Source: Verrucomicrobiia bacterium
Lineage (GTDB): Bacteria > Verrucomicrobiota > Verrucomicrobiia > Limisphaerales > JAOAIM01
Direction: 5' to 3'
DNA: 35,338 nucleotides
Assembly: GCA_026414705.1 (NCBI GenBank)
Contig: JAOAIM010000013.1
Span: 1-35,338, forward strand
Positions 16,173 to 26,170 of this stretch are shown here, piece by piece (the stretch's first letter is position 1; each line of letters opens with the position of its first letter). The position numbers and the translations under genes are program-made. Under the pieces are notes generated by a model. The model searched no databases and had not been told where the DNA came from. It worked only from the letters and a program-made list of their open reading frames with translations.

Positions 16173-17068
16173 TCGAACTCCGCAACGTGCGCAAGGTCTT
16201 CGGTTCGCGGGTGGCGGTGGAGAACCTGACCCTGACGGTGCCGCGCGGGGCCATCTTTGGTCTGCTCGGCCACAACGGCGCGGGCAAAAGCACGGCCATC
16301 GGCATGATGCTCGGCCAGGTCTGGCCCACCGCCGGGGAGGTGCGCCTTTGCGGTTACGACGTGACCACGCACCGCGCCCCGGCGTTGCGTCGCGTGGGGG
16401 CGATCTTCGAAACCCCGGCCTTCTACGATTACCTCAGCGGCTGGCGCAACCTGCAAATCCTCAGCACCTACTCGGCGCCGACGCCCGCCTCGCGCATCCG
16501 CGAGGTGCTCGACTGGGTGGGCTTGAGCGGGCGCGAACATTCGCCGGTGCGAACCTATTCGCACGGAATGCGCACGCGCCTGGCGCTGGCGCAGGCGCTC
16601 CTGCCCCAACCCGAATTGCTGATTCTGGATGAACCGGGGGACGGGCTTGACCCCGAGGGCACGGCCGAACTGCGCCAGACCATCCGCCGGTTGCATCGCG
16701 AGCTGGGCCTGACGATCCTGCTGTCCTCGCACCTGTTGCCGGAGGTCGAGCAACTCTGCACCCGCATTGCCGTGCTGCGCGAGGGCCGCCTGGTGTTTGA
16801 AGGTTCGATTGAGGAAACCCGCCGCCGCACGCACTGGGTGCGCCTGCGCGTGAACGATTTCCCGCGCGCCGTCGCCGGTCTGCGCGCAGCGGGCTGGATC
16901 CACACCGCGCGCGACGACGGGCGCGTGGCGTTGTGCGACGGCATCGAGACCGATCAGATCACCCGCTGGCTGGTGGAACGCGGTTTTGCCGTGTTCGAGA
17001 TCGCGCGCGAGGCCGATTCGCTGGAAAACTTTTATCTCGCGTTGATGAACGACGCCCGCGGCTCATGA
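16169..17068 (+). CDS. ABC transporter ATP-binding protein
   Basis: 299 residues. Walker A is G-H-N-G-A-G-K-S-T at 34-42; the segment after the Q-loop position has E81 (F-E-T-P) rather than Q, a variation seen in the drug/lantibiotic-exporter group. The signature is Y-S-H-G-M-R at 130-135 (degenerate S-G-G-Q), and Walker B L-L-I-L-D-E-P at about 150-156. The residues after 215 form the C-terminal regulatory tail seen in CcmA/NatA-type exporters. It energises the membrane subunit encoded next. Its ATG overlaps the prepilin stop and its stop overlaps the permease start, both as ATGA. Confidence 0.95.
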   Translation: MIELRNVRKVFGSRVAVENLTLTVPRGAIFGLLGHNGAGKSTAIGMMLGQVWPTAGEVRLCGYDVTTHRAPALRRVGAIFETPAFYDYLSGWRNLQILSTYSAPTPASRIREVLDWVGLSGREHSPVRTYSHGMRTRLALAQALLPQPELLILDEPGDGLDPEGTAELRQTIRRLHRELGLTILLSSHLLPEVEQLCTRIAVLREGRLVFEGSIEETRRRTHWVRLRVNDFPRAVAGLRAAGWIHTARDDGRVALCDGIETDQITRWLVERGFAVFEIAREADSLENFYLALMNDARGS

Positions 17069-17955
17069 ACATTCCAACCGGTCTTGACCCCGGCATCGCG
17101 CCGACCCGCGCGGGCGCGATGTGGTTTTTGCATTTGCGCAACGAGCTGTGGAAGCTCTTCGGCAAGAAGCGCACCTACATCGGCTTTGGGATGTTTCTGC
17201 TGGCGCAGAACGTCATGCTGCTGTTGTTCCGGTTCACGCGCTGGCAGGAGCAGGTCGAGCGGTTGCTGGAGGGCAACGGGTATCTGGCGCAGGAGTTCAT
17301 CTCGGCGTTGACGGTGGCGGTGATCATGCTCATTCCGCAGGTGGTGTTGTTGATGCCGCTTTACACGACGCTGGTGGGCGGGGACATGGTGGCCAAGGAG
17401 GCCGAGGACGGCACGCTGCGGATGATTCTGTCCCGACCGGTGTCGCGTTACCGGTTGCTGCTGGTCAAGTGGGTGGCCGGAGCGTTGTTTGCCCTGCTGC
17501 TGGTGCTGGTGCTGGGGGCAACGGCGCTGTTGTGCGCGCGCATCTGGTTTCCGTGGAAGGGCATGTTTGTGTTCGCGCCCGGCCAGGCGTTTGCCGTGCT
17601 GCCGGCGGGCGAGGGCCTGGCACGTTACATCCTGGCCCACGCCTTCATGGCCGTGAACGCCACCACGATGTTCAGCCTCGCGTTCATGTTCTCGTGCTTC
17701 AACATGAAACCGGCGGCGGCGACGATCCTGGCGTTGTCGTATCTGTTCGTGAATCTGGTGTTGGAGGCGATCCCGTTTTTCGACCGGTTCGAGGTCTGGC
17801 TCTTGCCGCATCATTTCCGGTGCTGGCTGCGGGTGTTTGACAGCCCGATTCCCTGGCCGGAGGTGCTTCAGTCCCAGGCCGTGCTGCTGGGGGCGAATCT
17901 GACGGCGTTGATCATCGGCGCGGCGGCATTTCACACGCGCGACATCAAGTCGTAG
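17065..17955 (+). CDS. ABC-2 type transporter permease
   Basis: 296 residues from ATG at 17065, overlapping the ATPase stop by 4 bases. About six hydrophobic helices are visible, with the pattern of ABC-2 export permeases: a first helix near residues 38-60, then a pair near 80-110 preceding G-G-D-M-V-A-K-E-A-E-D-G-T-L-R, the cytoplasmic coupling motif characteristic of NatB/ABC-2 permeases, then R-P-V-S-R and further helices. With the preceding ATPase it should form a homodimeric or two-subunit exporter in the inner membrane; the cargo is unknown. It ends the four-gene operon that begins at 14944. Confidence 0.92.
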   Translation: MNIPTGLDPGIAPTRAGAMWFLHLRNELWKLFGKKRTYIGFGMFLLAQNVMLLLFRFTRWQEQVERLLEGNGYLAQEFISALTVAVIMLIPQVVLLMPLYTTLVGGDMVAKEAEDGTLRMILSRPVSRYRLLLVKWVAGALFALLLVLVLGATALLCARIWFPWKGMFVFAPGQAFAVLPAGEGLARYILAHAFMAVNATTMFSLAFMFSCFNMKPAAATILALSYLFVNLVLEAIPFFDRFEVWLLPHHFRCWLRVFDSPIPWPEVLQSQAVLLGANLTALIIGAAAFHTRDIKS

Positions 17956-18268
17956 GCTGTCTTCGGGCCGAAGGCCTCGCCTCGCATCTGCAACCGGACT
18001 CCCGCGCGCCAACCAGCAGGATGCCATCCGGCAGCAGTCAACGGTCTGGACTCCGTGCTGAAAGCTGCTGGAGCGTCTGGCGGAGGACAGGTGCGCCTGT
18101 GAGTCAGGCTGAAGGCCGGGCGCGTTTCCCCGATCACCAACGGGCAGCACCACTGCAGGTCATCACGTGTTGCGCGTTGAACGCTTCGGCAGTTGCGTTT
18201 GTTCCGAAGCCGCGCGGCCCTGCCGCAGCGGGATTCCGTCAAGGCTTTTGCTGCCCAACCGTGCGATG
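17956..18268. other. Gene-free stretch between convergent genes
   Basis: 313 bp between the permease stop and the stop of the PIN toxin gene. No reading frame on either strand resembles a protein. Its GC-rich, locally self-complementary character near 17960-17990 could help end transcription, but there is no T-tract, so I do not call a terminator. It may be degenerate repeat DNA. Confidence 0.5.
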
Positions 18269-18652
18269 TCACAGGACCGCAACCGCATATTGCCGAATCA
18301 ACGGATCGGACGAGGCCAACGTCAATCCGTGAGCCAGCGCCTGGCAAATCAACATTCGATCGAAGGGGTCACGGTGGAGTGCGGGCAAAACGCCCAACCG
18401 TGCCACCGCAACCTCATCCAGGGCGAGTGACGCAATGAGATGCTTTTCGCGTTGAGTGGGAACGAATTGAGCGGGCGGTAGCGGCAGCGAGAGCTTGCCC
18501 AGGCTGTGTTTGACGGTGATTTCCCAAAACGACACCACACTCAGGAAGACCTGGTTGTTGGGGTCGCGTGCGGCTGTGGCCACTGCCGAAGGCAGCCTCG
18601 AGTCGCCGGAAATGAGCCAGAGGAACTCGCAGGTATCGAGCAGGATTTTCAT
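18269..18652 (-). CDS. PIN-domain toxin (VapC-like), second pair
   Basis: 127 residues, the normal size of small PIN toxins. Acidic catalytic residues: D6 in K-I-L-L-D-T-C, E44 in S-F-W-E-I-T-V-K, D95 and D98 in H-R-D-P-F-D-R-M, D116 in L-A-S-S-D-P. The W-E-I and R-D-P-F-D-R-M motifs are those of the subgroup with D-T-H-x-x-L-W starts. Predicted Mg2+-dependent RNase. Its ATG overlaps the antitoxin stop codon (ATGA), so translation is coupled, and it is unrelated in detail to the PIN toxin at 9893-10294. Confidence 0.92.
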   Translation of the reverse strand: MKILLDTCEFLWLISGDSRLPSAVATAARDPNNQVFLSVVSFWEITVKHSLGKLSLPLPPAQFVPTQREKHLIASLALDEVAVARLGVLPALHRDPFDRMLICQALAHGLTLASSDPLIRQYAVAVL

Positions 18653-18870
18653 CGCGCCTCGAACGACCGCAAAACGTCTTCGGGCAGTGGCGCATTGAAG
18701 TCATCCGGCACGGCGAACAAGCCCCGGGCCAGGCCGATCGGGCGGGTTTGAGCGGGCGGGCCGGCGCTCAGAATGGTGAGCAGACCCGACGCCTTTTCGG
18801 GAAGCGTTTCCCCGCTTTTGGATGCGATGCGACCGTGGTCAATTTCGACTTCTACCGTCCAATAGCTCAT
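18649..18870 (-). CDS. Antitoxin of the second PIN toxin pair
   Basis: 73 residues from ATG at 18870. A short N-terminal strand region (W-T-V-E-V-E-I-D-H-G) is followed by a Pro-rich middle and the C-terminal signature G-L-A-R-G-L-F-A-V-P-D-D-F-N-A-P-L-P-E-D-V, which is typical of small antitoxins that precede this type of PIN toxin and serves as the toxin-binding tail. It precedes the toxin with a 4-base overlap. The preceding gap 18871-19093 (223 bp) holds no gene I can see and should contain the promoter. Confidence 0.85.
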   Translation of the reverse strand: MSYWTVEVEIDHGRIASKSGETLPEKASGLLTILSAGPPAQTRPIGLARGLFAVPDDFNAPLPEDVLRSFEAR

Positions 18871-19093
18871 ACCCAAAACTACGCGGGGGTCTGCTGACCA
18901 GCAAGCGCCCCGAACGATGTCATCCCAGGGGCCAACGAGACGTGCGCGGGGTTTGAGCCGGGTAGCGGATCTTCCAAAGCCTTTTCCTCGAAGCCAACCC
19001 CGCATCGCGCGTCCCGGATTCTCGATCCCCGCTGCTGCCCAATGCGATTCGGTCACCCGGGTAACGCCGACAATCCAAACCCGTGCCGCGTCC

Positions 19094-19615
19094 CTACCAA
19101 CTTCCCTCCACGAGCAAATCTCGGATCTGGCGGGCCAGGTCGGCGGCCAGCAGGGGCAGCGCCTGCCGTTCGGTGCCGGACAAATCGCCGCCCACCCGAA
19201 TCAGCGTGTAACCGGTCACGTCCTGTTCGAGCAACACGCGCCCCGTGGCGCGTTCGCGCGCGGTCACGCGCGCGGTCAGTTGCACCCGATAGTCCCGCGC
19301 CGTGGCGATGTCTTCGGGCACGAAACTCAACTCCCGCCGCCGATACTGGATCAATTCGCCCGTGAGCACGATGTCGCCCGGCTCGAGCGTGGCCAGGCGC
19401 GCCGAGCCGTCGCGTTGCAACTCCTTGCGCACCGCTGCCGTGACCGCGTCGGCCAGGCGCGGCTCCATGGTGCGGTTGGTGAAGGGAACGACCTGAACGG
19501 TTTTGCCGGCGACCGGCGAGTCGGCGCCCGGGCCGAGCCGGTAACCGGCGCAGCCGCTGCCCAGCGCCAGGGCGACGGCGGCTGATGCCCAAAGCGGCAG
19601 GGTCGGGTGCTTCAT
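19094..19615 (-). CDS. lptE: LptE-family lipopolysaccharide-assembly lipoprotein
   Basis: 173 residues. A lipoprotein signal peptide ends in L-G-S-G-C with the acylated Cys at residue 22, followed by A-G-Y-R-L, the G-Y motif found right after the lipid Cys in LptE proteins. The body has V-V-P-F-T-N-R-T near 43-50, matching the family (P-x-F-x-N). LptE sits inside the LptD barrel in the outer membrane and helps insert LPS. Its ATG overlaps the stop of the upstream bamD-like gene (ATGA), so it is the second gene of a two-gene outer-membrane unit. Family identity is by pattern; overall LptE similarity across phyla is low. Confidence 0.82.
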   Translation of the reverse strand: MKHPTLPLWASAAVALALGSGCAGYRLGPGADSPVAGKTVQVVPFTNRTMEPRLADAVTAAVRKELQRDGSARLATLEPGDIVLTGELIQYRRRELSFVPEDIATARDYRVQLTARVTARERATGRVLLEQDVTGYTLIRVGGDLSGTERQALPLLAADLARQIRDLLVEGSW

Positions 19616-20595
19616 CCGGCGGTGTCGCGGCGTTGTTTGAGTTGTTCGATGCGCTTTCGCGCCTCCTCGGCCAGCGGGGAGGTCGGGTCGGCCAGCACGA
19701 CCTCGTTGTAATAGACCAGCGCGCCGTTCCATTTCTTGCGCTTTTCGTAGAAACGCGCCGTGGCGAAGTAACCGCGCGCCTGTTCGGACTTGAGCGCCGT
19801 GATGATTTTCTGCGCCTCGGGCACGCGCGGGTCGTTCGGAAAGAGCGTCACGAAATCGGTCAGTTGCGCGATGGCATGCCCGGCGGCGCTCTGGTCGTAT
19901 TCGGCAGTGCGCGCCTGTTTGTGCCACGCCATGCCCGCGCGATAGATCGCGTCGGCAGCGATTTCGCTCCGGTCAAAGTAACGGTCGGCGGCGGTTTCGT
20001 AAGCCTTCACCGCGTCGGTGTAGTGGCGCTGTTTTTCGCGGGCGGCGCCCACGCGCAGTTGCGCGTGCGGCGCGACCTCGCTGTAAGGGCCGGTTTTGAC
20101 GATGTTTTCGAACATCGTCGCGGTGCGTTCCATCGAGGGGAACATCGGGATGTAACCCCAGAGCTTGAACCACTGGCCCTGGAGGAAACGCATCGCGATG
20201 GCGTATTGGCGCTGGAGCACCTCGTTGACCTTGGCGCTGCGCGGATATTTTTCGAGCACCTTCTGGTATTCCTTGAACGCCTTCTCGTCGTAGCGTTTGG
20301 CCTCGTAGCAGCGGCCCAGCAGGTATTGCGCTTCCGGGGCGTAATCCGACAACGGCCATTGCCGCACCAGGTGTCGCGCGGCCTTGATCGCCGTGCCGTA
20401 ATCGCCCTGTTCAAACGCCGCCTGCGCCACTTCCAACTGATCCTTGGCGCGGGTGCGACGCCATTTGCCCTCGGCGCCGACCGGCTCATAGGTCCAGCCC
20501 TCGCCTGGCGTATAAACCAGCGGCGCGGGCGAGCGGAAGGGAACAAGCGCCACGAACACCGCCAAAAGCCCAACCCACCTCATGCGCCGATTCAT
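19612..20595 (-). CDS. BamD-like tetratricopeptide protein (outer-membrane assembly)
   Basis: 327 residues. A signal peptide covers about 1-24. From about 52 onward come TPR-like helical pairs with A-x-x-x-F-x-x-G-D-Y and Y-P-x-S spacing, for example A-A-F-E-Q-G-D-Y at 59-66, L-G-R-C-Y near 93 and a further set at 230-320 containing F-P-N-D-P-R-V-P-E-A. This is the repeat style of BamD/YfiO, the outer-membrane beta-barrel assembly lipoprotein. Unlike classical BamD there is no Cys at the end of the signal peptide, so it may be soluble periplasmic. It is coupled to lptE by a 4-base overlap and is divergent from rimO across 232 bp. A CpoB/YbgF-like role is the main alternative. Confidence 0.8.
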   Translation of the reverse strand: MNRRMRWVGLLAVFVALVPFRSPAPLVYTPGEGWTYEPVGAEGKWRRTRAKDQLEVAQAAFEQGDYGTAIKAARHLVRQWPLSDYAPEAQYLLGRCYEAKRYDEKAFKEYQKVLEKYPRSAKVNEVLQRQYAIAMRFLQGQWFKLWGYIPMFPSMERTATMFENIVKTGPYSEVAPHAQLRVGAAREKQRHYTDAVKAYETAADRYFDRSEIAADAIYRAGMAWHKQARTAEYDQSAAGHAIAQLTDFVTLFPNDPRVPEAQKIITALKSEQARGYFATARFYEKRKKWNGALVYYNEVVLADPTSPLAEEARKRIEQLKQRRDTAG

Positions 20596-20827
20596 GGCGC
20601 GACGCTAGTGAGCGCAGGCAGCCAAGTCAAGGCAACCGGCGGCATCAGGCTCGCGCCCGCGGGTCTCAGTAAAAACCCATGTGTTCGAGCGCAACGGCGG
20701 TGGCAGTTCGCGCGCCCGCGCTCAAACGCCCGGCTCGCGCCGCTCCGGGCATGCTCTGAATCGGCGCGTCGAACTGTAAGCGCGCCCCGTTGCGCGCGGT
20801 CGCGTCCCCCGGTATGCTGCGCAGCCT

Positions 20828-22480
20828 GTGACCCGGCCTGATTCCAACCGCCGGCCCATCCGGGTCGGCCTCGTTTCGCTCGGCTGCGCCAAGAACCTGG
20901 TGGACGCCGAGATCATGCTCGGCGCGCTGCTGCGCGACGGCATGGAGATCACCAACGACGCCGCCCGGGCCGACGCGCTCATCGTCAACACCTGCTCCTT
21001 CATCGCGCCCGCTCAGGAGGAAAGCGTGGACGCCATTCTGGAAGCCGCCGCCGCGCGCGATGCGCAACGCCCCGAGCAGGGCCTGATCGTGGCCGGCTGC
21101 CTGCCGCAACGATTTCGCGAGGAACTGCCCGCCCTGCTGCCGGAAGTGGACGCGTTCATGGGCGTGGATCAGGTCGCCGAAGTCGCGCGCATCGTCCGCG
21201 CCGCGCTGGCGCGCCGGGCCGAGAAAATCCGCGCCCGGCCGGAGTCAAACGACCGGGTTGCCACAAAAAGCCGCCACCGCACGGCCCGGGTGGTGAGCCG
21301 GTTTGCGGAACTGGACCGGCAACCGGCGGCAGCGCCGCGGGCCCCCGAGCCTGTTGCAAACGCAGCCGCCCCGCTCGTGCAAGTGGACCGCCGTCCGCAT
21401 TACGTGCCCGACTTCGCCACCCCGCGGTTTCGGCTCACGCCCGGGCACTTCGCCTACGTCAAAATCGCCGAGGGCTGCAATCACCCGTGCAGTTTCTGCA
21501 TCATCCCGCGCATTCGCGGGCCGCATCGCAGCCGACCGCAGGCCGACATTGTCGCCGAGGCGCGCGCGCTTCTGGCCCAGGGCGTGCGAGAGCTGAACCT
21601 CATTTCACAGGACACCACCTGGTATGGACTGGACCTGCGCCCGCGCGGGGGCGGGGCGGCTTCGCCCGAAACCTTCGCCGCCGTCACGCGCGCGTTGCCC
21701 GACGGCACGCCCACCCTGTGCACGTTGCTGCGCGAACTCAACGCGCTGCCGGGCGAATTCTGGATTCGGCTGCTCTACACGCACCCGGCCCATTGGACCG
21801 ACGAACTCATCCGCACCATCGCCGAGTGTCCCAAGGTCGCGCGCTACGCCGACATCCCGCTCCAGCACATCCACGACAACATGCTCGAGCGGATGCGCCG
21901 CGAAACCTCGCGCGCCTGGCTCGAAGACCTGCTGCGCCGCATTCGCGCCGGCGTGCCGGGCATCACCCTGCGCACGACCTTCATCGTGGGGTTCCCTGGC
22001 GAAACCGAAACGTGTTTTGAGGAACTGCTGGCGTTCATTCGCCAGGCGCGGTTTGAGCGGCTGGGCGCGTTTGCGTATTCGCCCGAAGCAGGCACGCGCG
22101 CGGCGCTGATGGGCGAACAAATTCCCCAAGCGGTCAAACGCCGCCGGCTCCGCGCGGTGCTGGCCGCGCAGCGCGAAATCGCCCGCGCTCACGCCGCCTC
22201 CTGCGTGGGACGCGAACTCAAGGTGCTGGTGGAGGGGCGCGCCGACGGCCAGACCTTCCCGGCGGGCGGCCCCGGGGCGGCCGAGCACGGTGCGTTGCGG
22301 GTCGGACGCCCCCGCACGACCGGGGCGCGCGCGGGCGAGTTGATGATCGCGCGCAGCGAGGCCGACGCGCCGGAGATAGACGGCCGGGTCTTCGTGCGCG
22401 GACGCCTGCCGGTGGGCGAATTCGCCCGCGTGCGCGTGGTGGATCACACCGATTACGACCTCATTGCCGAGCCGGCGTGA
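20828..22480 (+). CDS. rimO: Ribosomal protein S12 methylthiotransferase RimO, enlarged
   Basis: 550 residues from GTG at 20828. The N-terminal methylthiotransferase domain has all three cluster cysteines: C20 in S-L-G-C-A-K-N, C56 in N-T-C-S-F and C91 in A-G-C-L-P. The radical-SAM triad C217-x3-C221-x2-C224 lies in E-G-C-N-H-P-C-S-F-C, and the end is a TRAM domain. S-L-G-C-A-K-N-L-V-D-A and D-I-P-L-Q-H mark RimO rather than MiaB. RimO adds a methylthio group to an Asp of ribosomal protein S12. At 550 residues it is about 100 longer than usual: extra sequence is a basic, Ala/Pro-rich linker at about 133-190, a Gly-rich loop near 270-290, and an Ala/Gly-rich insertion in the TRAM region. Confidence 0.96.
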   Translation: MTRPDSNRRPIRVGLVSLGCAKNLVDAEIMLGALLRDGMEITNDAARADALIVNTCSFIAPAQEESVDAILEAAAARDAQRPEQGLIVAGCLPQRFREELPALLPEVDAFMGVDQVAEVARIVRAALARRAEKIRARPESNDRVATKSRHRTARVVSRFAELDRQPAAAPRAPEPVANAAAPLVQVDRRPHYVPDFATPRFRLTPGHFAYVKIAEGCNHPCSFCIIPRIRGPHRSRPQADIVAEARALLAQGVRELNLISQDTTWYGLDLRPRGGGAASPETFAAVTRALPDGTPTLCTLLRELNALPGEFWIRLLYTHPAHWTDELIRTIAECPKVARYADIPLQHIHDNMLERMRRETSRAWLEDLLRRIRAGVPGITLRTTFIVGFPGETETCFEELLAFIRQARFERLGAFAYSPEAGTRAALMGEQIPQAVKRRRLRAVLAAQREIARAHAASCVGRELKVLVEGRADGQTFPAGGPGAAEHGALRVGRPRTTGARAGELMIARSEADAPEIDGRVFVRGRLPVGEFARVRVVDHTDYDLIAEPA

Positions 22481-22595
22481 CTTCGGCGCGTGCCGCCGCC
22501 CGCGCCCGGATGTCTGTCACGTCGGAAAAACAAGGCTGGCGACAGCCCCGTGCTGGGTTATTCTGCCGAACGAACTGGAAGCGGCTGGGCTTACC

Positions 22596-22979
22596 ATGAG
22601 CACGCCGGGTATCGCGCCCAAGCACATTCTGGTCGTGGACGATGAACCCATCGTCTGCGACGCGGTCAAAATGATGCTCGAATTCGACGGGCATCACATC
22701 GAAACGGCCCACGGCGCCGAGCAAGCCCTGGCGTTGTTTGAGAAGTCGGATTTCGACGTGGTCATCACCGACTACTCGATGCCCGGCATGAAGGGCAACG
22801 AACTGGCCGCGCGTTGCAAAACCCTCAAGCCCGGCCAGCCGGTCGTCATGATCACCGCCTACGCCGAAATGCTCGCCGCCGAGCAAATCCCGCTCGACGC
22901 TGTGGACCACCTCATCAGCAAGCCCTTTCTGCTCGAGGACCTGCGTGCCGCGATTGCCAAGGTGACCGCTGCCCGATGA
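22596..22979 (+). CDS. Single-domain response regulator
   Basis: 127 residues from ATG at 22596; no output domain follows. Receiver residues: D15-D16 in L-V-V-D-D-E, phospho-acceptor D59 in V-V-I-T-D-Y-S-M-P-G-M, a Thr in M-I-T-A-Y, and Lys in L-I-S-K-P-F near the end. Such CheY/Spo0F-like proteins pass phosphate between kinases or bind a motor or enzyme target. No kinase is adjacent. The frame is open 44 codons upstream, overlapping the rimO stop, but that part has no receiver character. The sulfatase gene starts 55 bp downstream. Confidence 0.93.
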   Translation: MSTPGIAPKHILVVDDEPIVCDAVKMMLEFDGHHIETAHGAEQALALFEKSDFDVVITDYSMPGMKGNELAARCKTLKPGQPVVMITAYAEMLAAEQIPLDAVDHLISKPFLLEDLRAAIAKVTAAR

Positions 22980-23034
22980 AGCTCGAACCGGGACCGCTGC
23001 AATCGGCGCTCCGGGCCGATACACAACCGCAGAC

Positions 23035-24597
<1,563 letters not shown>

Positions 24598-24782
24598 TGC
24601 CACCGGCCCGGCCCGCCCGCCCCGCTCAACCCGTCATCCCACGATTCTCTCGCAGTTCGAAAAACGTTCCCCGCCGCGCCCGCATTTCCGTATTTTCCCG
24701 GCGCGCGATACGTAATCGGCCAGATTGCCGGCGCGAGGGAGCTGGGGAAAACTGCGCGCGGCTGACGTTGGGGACTCACGAC

Positions 24783-25364
24783 ATGGATGCCAGGACCTTG
24801 GACAAGCCCGACCCGGTCGCCACCGCGCCCATCGGCACAACGGCCACCTCGCAACGCGAGACCGACCGGCGATCCGTTCCGCTGAGTCGTCAGATCATCC
24901 AATGCGTTGTCGTGGCGCTGCTGTCTTTTGCCAGCTACTTTTGCATCAGCCATTTCCTGTTCCAATCCGTGCAGGTCGTCGGCGCGAGCATGTCGCCGAC
25001 GCTCCACCATTCGGGCTTTTACATCCTGAATCGGTGCATTTACTGGGTGCGCGATCCGCGTCCGGGCGACGTGGTGGTGCTCCGCGATCCGGTGGATCAG
25101 AGCTATTCGGTCAAACGCATCATCGCCGGCAACGGAGACACGGTGCGGCTGTTTGCCGGGCGGGTGTATGTGAACGGACGCGAACTCTACGAGCCGTATC
25201 TGCCCTCGACAGTGGCCACCTACCCCCATGCGCACAACCATGACACCTTCCGGTGCGGGCCGGGCGAATACTTCGTGATGGGTGACAACCGCATGGACAG
25301 CACCGACAGCCGCGTTTACGGGCCCGTCCACCGCAGCCGCATCCTCGGCACGGTCCTCCGCTGA
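24783..25364 (+). CDS. lepB: Signal peptidase I
   Basis: 193 residues from ATG at 24783. One membrane anchor at about residues 37-59 is followed by the catalytic Ser S69 in G-A-S-M-S-P-T-L and catalytic Lys K111 in S-V-K-R-I-I-A, with the box E motif G-D-N-R-M-D-S-x-D-S-R-x-Y-G near 166-180. The single anchor and small size fit the Gram-positive-like/compact form. It cleaves export signals off secreted proteins at the outer face of the inner membrane. The frame is open upstream without domain content. It is 185 bp after the sulfatase and convergent with comB, 23 bp away. Confidence 0.95.
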   Translation: MDARTLDKPDPVATAPIGTTATSQRETDRRSVPLSRQIIQCVVVALLSFASYFCISHFLFQSVQVVGASMSPTLHHSGFYILNRCIYWVRDPRPGDVVVLRDPVDQSYSVKRIIAGNGDTVRLFAGRVYVNGRELYEPYLPSTVATYPHAHNHDTFRCGPGEYFVMGDNRMDSTDSRVYGPVHRSRILGTVLR

Positions 25365-25387
25365 ACCGCCATCCCCAACGCCGCGCT

Positions 25388-26170
25388 TCAACCGGCGGGC
25401 AACCGCCGCACCCAACCCGCCGCGTCCAGCCCCGCCACAATCGGAAACCGATCCCGCTGCAAACAAAACGCCACGTCGTCCCGCAACTCCGGGTGCGCCA
25501 GCAACCGCCGCGCGTTGCGCGCCCGGCGCACCGTCCCGACCAGGTCCTCGCGTGCACCCGCATACGCCGCGCGCGCGATCTCCGCTGAATCCAGCAGTTC
25601 CAACCCCGGCAACGCCACGGCCAGCGCCGCGGCCAGTGCCCCGGCCAGCAACGTGTCCTCCAACGCCGCGCCCTCGCCCGTGCCGGCGCAAACCACCAGC
25701 ACCCGCGCTGTCTCGGCCAAACCGCCAAACCGCCCCTCCAACTCCGCGACCGTCGCCGAAACATTCAACCAGGAGGCGACCAACACGCCCGACGCGCCCG
25801 CGCACGCGCGCAGCGCGCCCGTGCCGTTGGTCGTCGTTGAAACAATCAGCCGTCCCGCCACCCGCTCCGAGGTGAATTCGCGCGGCGAGTTGCCCAGGTC
25901 AAACTCCACCCCGCCGGTCAGGGCCGCGCCGATGCGCCGGCCCTCCCGCTCACCTGCCAGCAGCACGTCGGGCCGCCGGGCGCGCTGCTCCAGCGCCTCG
26001 GCGATGCTCGCCACCGGCACGACCGCTTCGGCCCCGTGCGCCAGCGCCGTCACAAACGCGCTGCTGGCCCGCAACACGTCCACCACCACGCACACCGTCC
26101 CGGTCAGATCGCCCGCTGACAACGCGCGCCACTCCGCCGGACTGAACAACACTTCAAGGGTCGGGTTCAT
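25388..26170 (-). CDS. comB: 2-phosphosulfolactate phosphatase
   Basis: 260 residues from ATG at 26170. Family motifs are V-V-V-D-V-L-R-A-S-S near residue 30, G-E-R-E-G-R-R-I near 74-81, G-N-S-P-R-E-F near 93-99, and S-T-T-T-N-G-T-G-A near 110-118. ComB removes phosphate from 2-phosphosulfolactate with Mg2+ to give sulfolactate, known from coenzyme M synthesis in methanogens and sulfolactate formation in bacteria. The other genes of the route are not in the window. The start ATG overlaps the stop of the DNA glycosylase gene (ATGA), so both are co-translated, with no obvious functional link. Confidence 0.93.
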   Translation of the reverse strand: MNPTLEVLFSPAEWRALSAGDLTGTVCVVVDVLRASSAFVTALAHGAEAVVPVASIAEALEQRARRPDVLLAGEREGRRIGAALTGGVEFDLGNSPREFTSERVAGRLIVSTTTNGTGALRACAGASGVLVASWLNVSATVAELEGRFGGLAETARVLVVCAGTGEGAALEDTLLAGALAAALAVALPGLELLDSAEIARAAYAGAREDLVGTVRRARNARRLLAHPELRDDVAFCLQRDRFPIVAGLDAAGWVRRLPAG

